Origin: a virus
DNA: 64,000 nucleotides
IMG/VR virus record: IMGVR_UViG_3300025109_000004
Location: 1 to 64,000 of that record
Strand: one strand, 5' to 3'
Shown: positions 1 through 8,952 of the stretch, piece after piece
Position numbering within the stretch: position 1 is the stretch's first letter
Layout of the letters: every line of letters begins with the position of its first letter
Program-made: the position numbers and the translations under genes
The notes under the pieces: model-generated
What the model was told of the DNA's origin: nothing
Databases searched by the model: none
Seen by the model: only the letters and a program-made list of their open reading frames with translations

Positions 1-62
1 CCGTAGCGGTCAACAAAGACGCTTTCATCAAATGGGAATGTGAATGTATACGGAAAAGGCAT
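1..62 (-). CDS. Partial gene cut by left window edge
   Basis: An ATG at 62-60 opens a frame that runs off the window, reading MPFPYTFTFPFDESVFVDRY. It begins 3 nt after the stop of the upstream gene (TAG at 66-68), the tight spacing typical of this operon. Only about 20 residues are visible, so no function can be given. Its place beyond the distal tail genes suggests another tail or fibre component (inference). Confidence 0.5.
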   Translation of the reverse strand, partial: MPFPYTFTFPFDESVFVDRY

Positions 63-65
63 TTT

Positions 66-473
66 CTACTGCTTCTCTAAAGTGGTTACTCTTAACTGCA
101 AATTACGTATTGCGCTCCATGCCGTTACGTTGTCAGCTTCAAGTGCTATCAATTGGTTTTCAATATTCCTTAGTTTATTGTTTGCCGTTGCATTATCTGT
201 TTCCAGTGCATCTATTCTGTTTTGGTTGCCTGTGGCAAGGTTGAGAAGTGCTGAACCTTGAGCCTTTATATCTTCAAATACAAATTGAATACCCTTTGGA
301 GTGTTAACTTTTAATTCTGTTTTCCCTTTGAAAGTTGGATCGTACTGCTCCATAAGTTTCTCCATTGCAACACGGAGAAATTTTGATCTTGTGACTCCCA
401 GTTGTTTTGCCTGAAAATCGAACTTCTCAAGAAATTTTACTTCCATTAAAAAATTAACCAGTTTCTCTGTCAT
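66..473 (-). CDS. Unknown protein, ribbon-helix-helix-like N-terminus plus coiled coil
   Basis: 135 residues. Residues about 13-44 have the feel of a ribbon-helix-helix segment (FQAKQLGVTRSKFLRVAMEK), and residues about 75-135 are a heptad-like run of L/I/A with Asn-rich spacing, i.e. a coiled coil. ATG is preceded by AAAAGGAAAAATC. It lies at the distal end of the tail region; coiled coils are common in fibre and baseplate parts, but the N-terminal half would fit a DNA-binding protein equally well. I do not recognise the family. Confidence 0.7.
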   Translation of the reverse strand: MTEKLVNFLMEVKFLEKFDFQAKQLGVTRSKFLRVAMEKLMEQYDPTFKGKTELKVNTPKGIQFVFEDIKAQGSALLNLATGNQNRIDALETDNATANNKLRNIENQLIALEADNVTAWSAIRNLQLRVTTLEKQ

Positions 474-495
474 GATTTTTCCTTTTCATATTTAT

Positions 496-852
496 TTATA
501 TTCCTATTTTTACAATGTCGGCTTTAATTTCAATGATTGCGGTTTTGGCAACACTCAATAATTCTTTTGCTCGGCTTAATCTATCCCACATAAAAGCTAT
601 TTGTTTTTTTCTGCTAACACCCAATGGAGCCTTGCCGATTTCATTGTCAACCTGCAATAATATTTCACCGCTTGTATCGGTTATCATTTGGGGTGTGATG
701 TTTGCTTGATCTATGTAAACAACAAGTTCAGGAAATTTTTCATGTGCATCTTGTGCCGATAATCCATAACCGACTTGACCGGAATTTTTATCAATCCATT
801 TCTTGACCTTAATATCAAACATGCTATCAGTATCAAGAGTAATGTTGGTCAT
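496..852 (-). CDS. Unknown protein of the tail-distal region
   Basis: 118 residues from the ATG at 852, which overlaps the stop of the upstream gene in an ATGA junction; an upstream in-frame ATG at 897 is less likely because it lies deep inside that gene. N-terminus MTNITLDTDSMFDIKVKKW; the C-terminal half is predicted helical (SRAKELLSVAKTAIIEIKAD). No family recognised. Translation is probably coupled to the M15-like gene before it. Confidence 0.7.
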   Translation of the reverse strand: MTNITLDTDSMFDIKVKKWIDKNSGQVGYGLSAQDAHEKFPELVVYIDQANITPQMITDTSGEILLQVDNEIGKAPLGVSRKKQIAFMWDRLSRAKELLSVAKTAIIEIKADIVKIGI

Positions 853-1100
853 TTTATTATTCTCTTTGTTGCTTCTCTTGGTGAAATGTTTGGACAATAA
901 AAATCAACTGCGAGACCATGATAATGTAAACTATTTGTAGCGTGACCAGATGTTGCATAGGCTTTAATAATAATAATTGGTGTATCTATCTCTGCTCGAA
1001 TTAAATCGAGGGATAGTAAAAGATATCCTGAAATTAATTTACTAACACCCCATCGTTCTCGTGCTGTAAAAAAATCGAGTTCGTCCCAAATAGTTGTCAT
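849..1100 (-). CDS. Short M15-like (D-Ala-D-Ala carboxypeptidase fold) protein, incomplete
   Basis: 83 residues. The segment SGHATNSLHYHGLAVDF matches the SxHxxGxAxD zinc-site motif of peptidase family M15, used in many phage endolysins and tail-associated peptidoglycan hydrolases. Family members are normally longer and carry a second His-containing motif near the C-terminus; here the protein stops about 18 residues after the Asp, so that ligand is absent. It may be inactive, a binding module, or a truncated gene. Its start has only a weak SD (AATAGATAAATATT). Confidence 0.55.
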   Translation of the reverse strand: MTTIWDELDFFTARERWGVSKLISGYLLLSLDLIRAEIDTPIIIIKAYATSGHATNSLHYHGLAVDFYCPNISPREATKRIIK

Positions 1101-1112
1101 AATATTTATCTA

Positions 1113-1619
1113 TTAATCTTCATTAAGCTCTTTAATTTGTTTCTTCATTGAAATCATATATCTAACTATCCATTTCATCGCTACCTTTGCAGAGGCAAGA
1201 TCAGTGACATTGTTATCGATGTAGTCCCACGATTGCTGTGGAGTTAAATTTTTTAGAATAGAACTATTCATTTTAGCTTTTGCATCTTGGGCGGAATCAG
1301 AAACACCGTAAGGATGTGTGCCAGTGCAATTATCAAGGGTAGCACTGTCGGCAAATACCATACTCTGTACTCTAAAAAAAGCAGTTGAGTTGTCGGCATA
1401 GTGGTCTATTAAATCCTGACCTGACTTTACACCTTCATTTGGACTGTTCCACGGCTGAACATCAGTCGCCTTACATTCTGTACCGTTATCCCATGTAACA
1501 AAGACCCACTGAGAGGAGTTATCTATTGCTCGAACCCCATTGACTGTGATGGTTTGTGCGTGGGTTGTTGTTACTATCAATGCTGTCAATAATAAAATTG
1601 CTATAATATATTTATACAT
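1113..1619 (-). CDS. Exported protein of unknown function
   Basis: 168 residues from the ATG at 1619, which has an excellent SD (GGAGGGAGTA); an in-frame ATG 15 nt upstream is unlikely. The N-terminus MYKYIIAILLLTALIVTTTHAQ is a classical signal peptide with an AxA-like cleavage site. The mature part contains NGTECKATDVQPWN and three Cys residues, ending in a short Lys/Glu-rich helix. Signal peptides are unusual for virion parts, so it may act in the host envelope. No family recognised. Confidence 0.75.
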   Translation of the reverse strand: MYKYIIAILLLTALIVTTTHAQTITVNGVRAIDNSSQWVFVTWDNGTECKATDVQPWNSPNEGVKSGQDLIDHYADNSTAFFRVQSMVFADSATLDNCTGTHPYGVSDSAQDAKAKMNSSILKNLTPQQSWDYIDNNVTDLASAKVAMKWIVRYMISMKKQIKELNED

Positions 1620-1630
1620 TACTCCCTCCA

Positions 1631-2998
1631 TCATCTTAATTGAATTGCTATTGGTTTAATTCTAATACTTGTAAATGTGTCATTTCGTGTAATCTCTGTA
1701 TCACCATTTGAATCAAGTGCAATAGTAAATACATTAGCTTCTGCCTTAGTCGCAACAGCAGTATACATCGTATTAGCGGGCCAATTTCCGCCAAGAGTTA
1801 TATATTGTTGAGCCGTTGCACAAGTCGCATAGAATCCAAATATACCACCGATTGCCCCTTTTGGAATTTTTCCATTCGACTCTGCTTCAAGGTTTACTGC
1901 GGTAGTTGCTGAAACCGAACTTGATCCATAAGAAGTAAGTTCAAATGGAGCCTCCAACCATATCCATTCATTCACTATCGGCTGATAATTACCCTCTCCA
2001 ATGTAACTACCTAAGACAAGCATTGGTTGGGAGATGTAGACTGTCTCTCCTGACGCCACTAGAACCGCAAAGGGCAAAGCCCCGGAAGAATCAGAGGGCC
2101 AAGAATAGGAGCCTTCAAGCCATTGCCAATCAGACGATGTGGTACAAGTATCTAAGGTTTGATATGATGTCTCATCGTTATCATATGCCTGCAAGATTAC
2201 CGCCGAAGCTGTTCCGTCCGTCTTTACCCAACATCCAGAAGTGGATGTTCTGCCGGAGAATTTACTTGCTAAAACAATATCATTGTACTTAGTTATCTGC
2301 CATACAAGCCTGCTTGTTGCTCCACTGGCTATAAATTTTGCAGAATAGAAAGAGCCGTCTTTGGTGTTGTTCCCATTATGTTCCCTGTAAACAAAGTCTC
2401 CATTAGTACTTTTCGCCCATCCATCAAAAGCATTGCCGTTTGCCGCCACAAAACCAGGGGTGACTTCATAACCTGTTCCGGGACTACCTGAATCAGTAAG
2501 TGATGTATCATTTAAAGTAAAAGAAGTATTTGGAGTAATGGCTGTTATCTCATAAGTCTCTCCATTAAAATCACCTGAATCAAAATTCCATAATTCTCCA
2601 AAAGCTAATCCTTGGGTATTTGCAGATGCACATACGCCACTTGTTACATCCGTAAGTGTTACTTGACTCCCCACATTCTCAAGGGTACTCTGACTTGCAA
2701 CTTCGAACCCTGAATTGGTAAGGAGGTTCACTTGTTTACCAGAGGATTTTAAAATTCCACTTGATATATCAGCACAATTTGCTCTGTTCTCGTCACATAT
2801 ATTGACGGCATTCAAATTAGCCGTAACAGAAATATCGCCTTGACAAACTAATGCCATATTACCTGCATTATTTACAGTGGTACATGTTATTTTTGAAATA
2901 CCATTGGATAGAATAAAATTGCCGTACATTGGTGGTGCTGCGTCTACTTTATAAATAAAAATAAAAATAAAAAATAAAGTTAAAACTAATCTTTTCAT
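1631..2998 (-). CDS. Large exported or fibre-like beta-rich protein
   Basis: 455 residues from the ATG at 2998 (SD AAAGGAGAGAAG); the in-frame ATG at 3019 lies on the end of the preceding gene. A hydrophobic N-terminus (MKRLVLTLFFIFIFIYKVDA) looks like a signal peptide. The rest is rich in T, S, G and N with alternating beta patterns. Around residues 170-330 there is a stretch (GNAFDGWAKSTNGDFVYREH, later GCWVKTDGTASAVILQAYDN) that resembles carbohydrate-binding or jelly-roll domains found on phage fibres. A tip or fibre role is inferred, but the signal peptide is odd for that. Confidence 0.65.
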   Translation of the reverse strand: MKRLVLTLFFIFIFIYKVDAAPPMYGNFILSNGISKITCTTVNNAGNMALVCQGDISVTANLNAVNICDENRANCADISSGILKSSGKQVNLLTNSGFEVASQSTLENVGSQVTLTDVTSGVCASANTQGLAFGELWNFDSGDFNGETYEITAITPNTSFTLNDTSLTDSGSPGTGYEVTPGFVAANGNAFDGWAKSTNGDFVYREHNGNNTKDGSFYSAKFIASGATSRLVWQITKYNDIVLASKFSGRTSTSGCWVKTDGTASAVILQAYDNDETSYQTLDTCTTSSDWQWLEGSYSWPSDSSGALPFAVLVASGETVYISQPMLVLGSYIGEGNYQPIVNEWIWLEAPFELTSYGSSSVSATTAVNLEAESNGKIPKGAIGGIFGFYATCATAQQYITLGGNWPANTMYTAVATKAEANVFTIALDSNGDTEITRNDTFTSIRIKPIAIQLR

Positions 2999-3009
2999 CT
3001 TCTCTCCTT

Positions 3010-3411
3010 TTAAACGCATGCTACTTCAAGTGATATTGTATTTACTGCCATCCAAATCCTTACGGTATCGGCATCAACCGATAAATCTATTTTATTGGGG
3101 TTCATCTTCAGCCATGTTGTTGTGAAATAGCATTGAACCACATATGGACGAACTCCTATGTCAGATACGTCAACATCTCCATAATATAATCCCTCTCCCG
3201 CGTCCCAATTCCAATCACCGCCTGCTAAAGTATCGACTATCTTATGAGCCACATTTGCTTTTGCGATTCCTGAATCTTCAAGGGTATCTGATGCAGTTAT
3301 ACTCACAAGATTATCGGTGACACCATTCGGAATAGTATGCCTTCCATCTGCTTCAAACTCAGCCTGAGAATATTCAGTACCAACTGACACATGCTTTAAA
3401 ACATCAGCCAT
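3010..3411 (-). CDS. Unknown tail-region protein
   Basis: 133 residues, ATG with SD GGAGAGATAGAAA. Sequence features: MADVLKHVSVGTEYSQAEFE at the start, a WNWDAGEGLYYGDVDV segment in the middle and a hydrophobic beta C-terminus ending in ACV. It sits directly downstream of the distal tail protein and upstream of the fibre-like gene, so a baseplate or fibre-attachment role is plausible by position only. No family recognised. Confidence 0.7.
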   Translation of the reverse strand: MADVLKHVSVGTEYSQAEFEADGRHTIPNGVTDNLVSITASDTLEDSGIAKANVAHKIVDTLAGGDWNWDAGEGLYYGDVDVSDIGVRPYVVQCYFTTTWLKMNPNKIDLSVDADTVRIWMAVNTISLEVACV

Positions 3412-3426
3412 TTTCTATCTCTCCTT

Positions 3427-4185
3427 TTAATACCACCTATCGGTCCACTCAGTATCAAGCGTTCCGGCTGCATCTACAGTTATCAATAATTGATTATCGT
3501 CATCAGGAGCATAGTCCCAAAAATCTCCTAGAGTGTCACTCAACCCATTCACTCCAGAGACCGTTACTGTTTTAGTTTTCATATTGATTACAAGCAGACT
3601 ACCAGATGCCAATGTAGGGATAGGTCGATACCATTGAATATATTTATTTACTGCTGTGTTTGAATTTTGGATTCTGCAAATTGTTAATGCTCCAGAAGGT
3701 GTATAAGTAAGAATTGGAGGAGTGGGGGCATTTCCAGCAGTTGTTGTAACCGTAATAGTATCTCCAGCAGCAACTACAGAAACAGCATTGCTTGAACTGT
3801 CATCAGATGTGGAATAGAAATAAGGATCATCACAAAAGAAATCAAGTGTGTATGGGATAACCCGTGCCTGAAACCCTATTGGGTAACTTGGACGAAAGCT
3901 CCTTTTAACGGCGTTCAGATACCTATCATCAAAAAGAGTAAGGTTCTGCCTGTTATTCTCGATGGCAGCCTCAAGAGTGTTGAGAGCAGTTCTGGCAAGG
4001 GTATTTGTTGCGGCAGTAATAATACCGGCAATTGTGACGATACGGGCATTCCTCTTCGGGCTTGAGTTTATTAACTCCCCATCGGCACGAGGGATAGTAA
4101 CAGCCTCAACCCTGTTCTCAAGAGACTGGCTCCACGTTTGTGCCCCTGTTATTGTAACACCACCAAATGTAATCGATATAGCCAT
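3427..4185 (-). CDS. Distal tail protein (Dit-like)
   Basis: 252 residues. The N-terminal half fits the siphovirus distal tail component: a short beta start (MAISITFGGVTITGA), an RADGELINSSPKRNARIVTI segment typical of the Dit barrel, then LPF-like YTLDFFCDDPYFYS about residue 120. The gene follows the tape measure by 13 nt, the position Dit occupies in siphoviruses. Dit forms the hexameric hub joining the tail tube to the tip complex. The C-terminal 120 residues look like an extra beta domain of the kind that binds host glycans in evolved Dits (inference). Confidence 0.75.
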   Translation of the reverse strand: MAISITFGGVTITGAQTWSQSLENRVEAVTIPRADGELINSSPKRNARIVTIAGIITAATNTLARTALNTLEAAIENNRQNLTLFDDRYLNAVKRSFRPSYPIGFQARVIPYTLDFFCDDPYFYSTSDDSSSNAVSVVAAGDTITVTTTAGNAPTPPILTYTPSGALTICRIQNSNTAVNKYIQWYRPIPTLASGSLLVINMKTKTVTVSGVNGLSDTLGDFWDYAPDDDNQLLITVDAAGTLDTEWTDRWY

Positions 4186-4198
4186 TTACATTGTATCC

Positions 4199-7100
4199 CT
4201 ATGCCGGAGTTATTGTTCTTATCTGCTGTTCAAAATAATAGCCCAATCGCTCTGCCGCCATCTTCGCTTCACTCGGGGAATTAGCACTCCCCACAAAGGT
4301 GACATTCATATTTATGGTCTGACCACCACCTGATTGAGTTGCATCAGGAACAGTTCGAATATTAGGATTAACTTGTGAAGATGGTCTACTAGATGTACCT
4401 GTTCCTGTATCGGTAACATTTTTTGGACCATTCTCATCAAAGAATCTTGGAAACCAGAATGCCAATATTTTCCATACTATCCCCTTTAATCCCTCGATTA
4501 TCCCCTTCATTAGATTACCAAGAAATCCACCTGAACCTAAATCTTTATCTCCCAATCCAGTAAGAAAAGTATTCCATCTATCTGACCACAACTCTTTTAT
4601 TTTATCTATAGAAGAACGAAAACCAAATTTAAGTGCTTCCCAAATTTCTTGTAATTTAGTACCCACTTCAGATCCCAATTCAGTTAAGCCACCAAGAAAA
4701 TTATCCCACCTGTCCGACCACAATTCTTTTGCTTTATCTATCGAAGTTTTAATCCCGAGATTTATCACATCCCATATTTCCTGTATTTTTTCAAGAGGAG
4801 TTTCTCCTTTTAGACTATCTACAAAATCTTTCCATTCTTTTCTTAAATCTCTCCTATTTTTAGTTAAGGCTTCTCTTACACCTGTTTTTATTTCCTCCCA
4901 GATGCGTCGTATTTCATCACCAAATTTAAAATCCTCTGGTAAACCTAACTTTGTTCCTATTATATCTTTTATTTTTTTAAAGAATGTCCTGAGTTGAAAT
5001 GGAAAATTTAAAACTTTCTCAATAAAAGTCTTCATATGATTAATAAGGGCATCAAGAATAGGAGTAGTATCTAAATCAAAAAAAGTTTCTCTACTACCAA
5101 GTATTTCACCCAGATCCATAAAGAAACTTATCATTTTATTTAACAACCGAAAGTTTTGGAGAAACCCAGTCGGCACTTCTTCCTCTTGTCCTTTTGGTTT
5201 TGCACCCGGCGTTACATCGGCTGCGGTCAACCCTCCAGTAGTACCAGTACCAAATAAAATTTCTCCAAAATCTCCGATTGAATCTGCTATGCCTTCAAAC
5301 ACTTTCTTATTATCTTCAAGCATCTGTGGCAATTCTGTTGCAATACCAGTTAAAATACGTGAAAACTCCGCCTGATCAAACTTCCCTCCGAATATTGCCT
5401 TAACGAACAGATTGCCAAGATCCTTAAGAAATGGACCAATGGCACCAAGAAATATAATACCTTTAGAGAGGGCTTCGGCAGTGCCCTTCACCACCATATC
5501 AAAGATCCCTTCCTTAAGTGATCGCTGGAAGTTCTCCCATCCACCGCTTACGGAATAACTTTTAAACCCTTCCTCAAGTGCATTAGAAACTATCCCAGTC
5601 ATGTCAGACCACATATCCTTAACACTCTCAACCATGTTAGCAGTCATATCATCTGTAAGAGTAATACCTGCTCTTGTCATTTGCTTTATCCAATCAGCTT
5701 GTAAATTGAATAACTTTTCAAACATCTGTGTGACTTTAAACATGGTTTCAAACATCGGTTCAAACATTTTCTCTGATGCTTTACCTATAGCCGCAAACAG
5801 TGGAGTTAAAGCCCCCACAAGTCCGGGAAGTGCAAACAGCAATGCCCCAAGGATTCCCTGTTCAAGTGCCGGACCAATTAATTTAATACTGCTTATTTTC
5901 TTAAATAAATTATCTAGCATTTTCCCAACAAACTTAAACAAATCTTTATAAATATCTCCTATGGCATCACGGGTTGCCTCTGTTGCTTCGACAAACCTCA
6001 GCTCTATAGCCATAGCAATATCATTAATAACTTGAAACGCAGGGGCCAACATCCTCTTCATCAGGGTGTCCATCATGTCAGCCATCTGCCCAACCACAAT
6101 ACTTGTAAACCCAGCTCCAAACTTGTCCCTGAATTGTTCCAATGCCTGAGTAGTGGTACTGGCATTAAGTCCTGCCTGTATCGCCCCTGTTATGGTAGAG
6201 GTGATCTGTTGACCAAGTTTCTTTACCCTGTTCATCCAATCCTTAATAATAGTAGCAAATTTCTTAGCGAACTTCGGATCAAGGTCAGTACCGAATGGAG
6301 AGAAGAATCCCTCCGCCTGAACCTTTTGAAGTTGTAGGGAAAGATTTTTTGCGAATTCTTTTTCCTGTTTCTCCTGTTCCTTCTTCCGGTCATCCTTTGC
6401 TTTCTTGGCTCCAAAAGCAGCAACCCCTGCTCCAATAGCCAATCCGGCTCCACCAGCAGCCGCAAGACCCAATGGACTTTCAACTCCTAAACCGCTTGCG
6501 AGACCCACACCACTCATAGCACCACTAATACCACCTGAAACGACTCCTGCTCCTCCCCCTTGGACTCCACCCTGAAATGCCCCCTGTAGAACCTGAGCTC
6601 CTTGTAGCAAACCTTCAAATTTCCCAGCTGCTCCACCCTTCTTCAGTGCCTCACCAGTTTCTTTCCCCAATACTTTCCCAGCACTAAGTCCCATTATCTC
6701 ACCAAGCTTTTCAAATATTCCCCCAAACTTGGAAAGGAAATCTCCCGCTCCACCATCCTTCTTCTTTTTCTGTTCCGGCTCCGGCCCCTTCTTAATAATG
6801 TCGGTCACTTGTTGTTCAGGAAATTCTAATTTCCCCTTATTTAATCCAGCCCCTAGCAATGTGGATAAAATGCCCTGATCAAGTTTGAAGTCCGTTTTCC
6901 CTTTAAACAAATCTATTGTCGACGCTTCCGGCTCAAATAATTTTGGGACTTTCATCTTCGTTCGCTGCACCGTTTCAATATTAAATTTCACCCATGCGTC
7001 CGATTCCTTGCTCCGTTCTTTTTCTTTTTCTGCTATTTTCTTTGGATCTGTTTCTCCAAGTCCCGGTATCGAAGGAGCACCTCCACCCAAAATAGAAGTA

Positions 7101-8617
7101 TCCACTCCGGCACCTCCAGCACCTGTATCCCTAGAACGTATTACACCAAACTCTTTTTGATTCAAACCATCAATAAGTATTCCTGTTTCAATCAAAGCTT
7201 TATTTATGTTAATAATTTCCTCCGCAGTCTCATTCATAGAAATAGTAAGTTCAGCAGAAGTACCTTCTAAAGCTTTCTGTATTCCTTCCAATGGATTTGA
7301 ATCTATCTTTCCTAATTGAACCAACCGATTAAGAATAGAATCAAGTGGCATCAATATAAATTTTAATAAACCAAATACTTCCCTCACAAATTCCACTACA
7401 ACAAATGTAAGAGTTTTAAACGCCAGCTTTACCCCTAAAATACCTTTCAATAACATTCCAAAAAACTTAGAAATATTTTTTAATGAATCAACAAAATCGT
7501 TACTCACTTTTGTAATACTAACAACAGCAGTATCATTTTCTCCTAATGCTTCAGTTGCAAAATTAAGTTGTCTAACCAGTAATATTAACCAGTCCACAAC
7601 AAATCGAACCTCTTTCCCATACCTATCCATGAAATCAATAGCTTTGCCTTCAAGAGTAGACTTGAGTTCATCAAAAGATCCCTGCAAAGTATCTCTCATA
7701 ATATCGGCTAATTCTTTTGCTTCACCTTTTGCATTTTTTAGTATTCTTACAAAATTTTCATATGTAGATAACTGTTTTCTTAATATCAACGCAGCCTTAC
7801 TTGATCTATCTCCAAATAGTTTCATCACTTCTGGGGCTTCTGAATCTACAAGTTCCTTTAAAGTCTCGACAAGTCCTTTACCACTCTTTGCTGCTTTGCC
7901 CATAATAAATGCTAAGTTAGTACCAGCCAAACTTCCTTGTACACCGGCATTACCCAAAAGACCAATAAAAGCTGCAGTTTCTTCAATACTAAATCCAAGA
8001 GCTTTAGCCGTTGGTGCTGCAAATTTAAATGCCTCTCCCATCTGTAACACGCTTGTATTTGCTCTTGTGGCAGTAGCAACAAGAACATCATTCACCCTTC
8101 CCAATTCTTTAACAGGAAGTTGAAAAGCACTTAATATATTAGAAGCAATATCAGCAGCAGTTCCTAAATCTAAAACCCCCGCTGTTGCTAAATCTAAAAC
8201 TCCCGGAAGTGCTACAATAGCCTGTTTTGCTCTAAACCCTGCCATACCCAAGAAGCCCAAAGCCTTTGCTGCTTGTGAAGCTGTAAATTCTGTAGTCCTT
8301 CCCATCTCTTTTGCAACATTGGTTAACATTTGAAATTCTTTTTCAGTAGCTCGCATGACACCACGAACCTGTGCCATACTCTTTTCAAATGAAGCACCAA
8401 TACGAATGGAAGCGGCGACGGCAACCCCTGCAGCAAGCACAAAGGTTGCACCAACTGCCTTTGCAGCCTGAGTACCAACACGGCGGACATCCATAAAAGA
8501 CTTCTGCATTTTAGAAGCTGATTTTTTAGTCTGGTCCTCAGCCTGCTTCAACGCAGTTTTGTACTTCTTACCGTCGATGTCTATTTCTACAAATACAGTT
8601 CCTAGCTTTGCCGCCAT
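4199..8617 (-). CDS. Tail tape measure protein
   Basis: 1472 residues, by far the longest tail gene. Residues about 90-260 contain the TP901-type core (MGRTTEFTASQAAKALGFLG and VGAANFVATA-like helices such as TRANTSVLQMGEAFKFAAPT). A Gly/Ala-rich low-complexity hydrophobic stretch lies near residues 690-790, followed by long amphipathic helices. Near the C-terminus a unit of about 40 residues containing SIDK and ELWSDRW is present twice in tandem. The protein is wound inside the growing tail and sets its length. By the usual scaling of roughly 0.15 nm per residue the tail would be about 0.2 micrometre long (inference). Confidence 0.95.
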   Translation of the reverse strand: MAAKLGTVFVEIDIDGKKYKTALKQAEDQTKKSASKMQKSFMDVRRVGTQAAKAVGATFVLAAGVAVAASIRIGASFEKSMAQVRGVMRATEKEFQMLTNVAKEMGRTTEFTASQAAKALGFLGMAGFRAKQAIVALPGVLDLATAGVLDLGTAADIASNILSAFQLPVKELGRVNDVLVATATRANTSVLQMGEAFKFAAPTAKALGFSIEETAAFIGLLGNAGVQGSLAGTNLAFIMGKAAKSGKGLVETLKELVDSEAPEVMKLFGDRSSKAALILRKQLSTYENFVRILKNAKGEAKELADIMRDTLQGSFDELKSTLEGKAIDFMDRYGKEVRFVVDWLILLVRQLNFATEALGENDTAVVSITKVSNDFVDSLKNISKFFGMLLKGILGVKLAFKTLTFVVVEFVREVFGLLKFILMPLDSILNRLVQLGKIDSNPLEGIQKALEGTSAELTISMNETAEEIININKALIETGILIDGLNQKEFGVIRSRDTGAGGAGVDTSILGGGAPSIPGLGETDPKKIAEKEKERSKESDAWVKFNIETVQRTKMKVPKLFEPEASTIDLFKGKTDFKLDQGILSTLLGAGLNKGKLEFPEQQVTDIIKKGPEPEQKKKKDGGAGDFLSKFGGIFEKLGEIMGLSAGKVLGKETGEALKKGGAAGKFEGLLQGAQVLQGAFQGGVQGGGAGVVSGGISGAMSGVGLASGLGVESPLGLAAAGGAGLAIGAGVAAFGAKKAKDDRKKEQEKQEKEFAKNLSLQLQKVQAEGFFSPFGTDLDPKFAKKFATIIKDWMNRVKKLGQQITSTITGAIQAGLNASTTTQALEQFRDKFGAGFTSIVVGQMADMMDTLMKRMLAPAFQVINDIAMAIELRFVEATEATRDAIGDIYKDLFKFVGKMLDNLFKKISSIKLIGPALEQGILGALLFALPGLVGALTPLFAAIGKASEKMFEPMFETMFKVTQMFEKLFNLQADWIKQMTRAGITLTDDMTANMVESVKDMWSDMTGIVSNALEEGFKSYSVSGGWENFQRSLKEGIFDMVVKGTAEALSKGIIFLGAIGPFLKDLGNLFVKAIFGGKFDQAEFSRILTGIATELPQMLEDNKKVFEGIADSIGDFGEILFGTGTTGGLTAADVTPGAKPKGQEEEVPTGFLQNFRLLNKMISFFMDLGEILGSRETFFDLDTTPILDALINHMKTFIEKVLNFPFQLRTFFKKIKDIIGTKLGLPEDFKFGDEIRRIWEEIKTGVREALTKNRRDLRKEWKDFVDSLKGETPLEKIQEIWDVINLGIKTSIDKAKELWSDRWDNFLGGLTELGSEVGTKLQEIWEALKFGFRSSIDKIKELWSDRWNTFLTGLGDKDLGSGGFLGNLMKGIIEGLKGIVWKILAFWFPRFFDENGPKNVTDTGTGTSSRPSSQVNPNIRTVPDATQSGGGQTINMNVTFVGSANSPSEAKMAAERLGYYFEQQIRTITPA

Positions 8618-8622
8618 TAAAA

Positions 8623-8952
8623 TTATCCCTTAGAAATCAAGTAATGTTTTATTTCCATAAAAGCCCTGTTGCACAAATTAAAACATTTCATCTGCTTTCC
8701 CTTATCAACCTTGAGCCAATCCATGAAAATCTTTACCGCTACCAAATCCAACCCTAGAATATCCCCCATACCAGTTGTTTTAAACTGCCCCATAATATAG
8801 GGGAATATTCTTGCCGCCTCCTCATTCTGTGGAAGCACTTTTGGAATACAGAGAGAACAATCCGGTTTATCCTTTTTTATTTTCTCGTAATATTTCCTGC
8901 ACTGTTCGCAGTTGGTCTCTGGTTGCACACACCACTCTGCGAACTCTACAAG
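8623..8952 (-). CDS. Tail assembly chaperone T extension (expressed by -1 frameshift)
   Basis: This frame encodes 109 residues when entered by frameshift at the slippery site at 8952-8958; a GTG at 8928 would give a 101-residue free form, but no good SD is present there. It carries two Cys pairs, CEQC and CSLC, in the first 35 residues, a likely zinc knuckle, then helices ending in CNLCNRAFMEIKHYL. In lambda-like phages the gpGT fusion recruits tape measure to tail tube, and this reading frame lies exactly between the G-like gene and the tape measure gene (6 nt spacing). The fusion product would be about 264 residues. Confidence 0.8.
   Translation of the reverse strand, partial: LVEFAEWCVQPETNCEQCRKYYEKIKKDKPDCSLCIPKVLPQNEEAARIFPYIMGQFKTTGMGDILGLDLVAVKIFMDWLKVDKGKQMKCFNLCNRAFMEIKHYLISKG

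Noticed and set aside
7629-8123. Long plus-strand frame opposite the tape measure gene
   Set aside because: A codon-bias shadow of the large minus-strand gene; no SD or neighbours in that direction.
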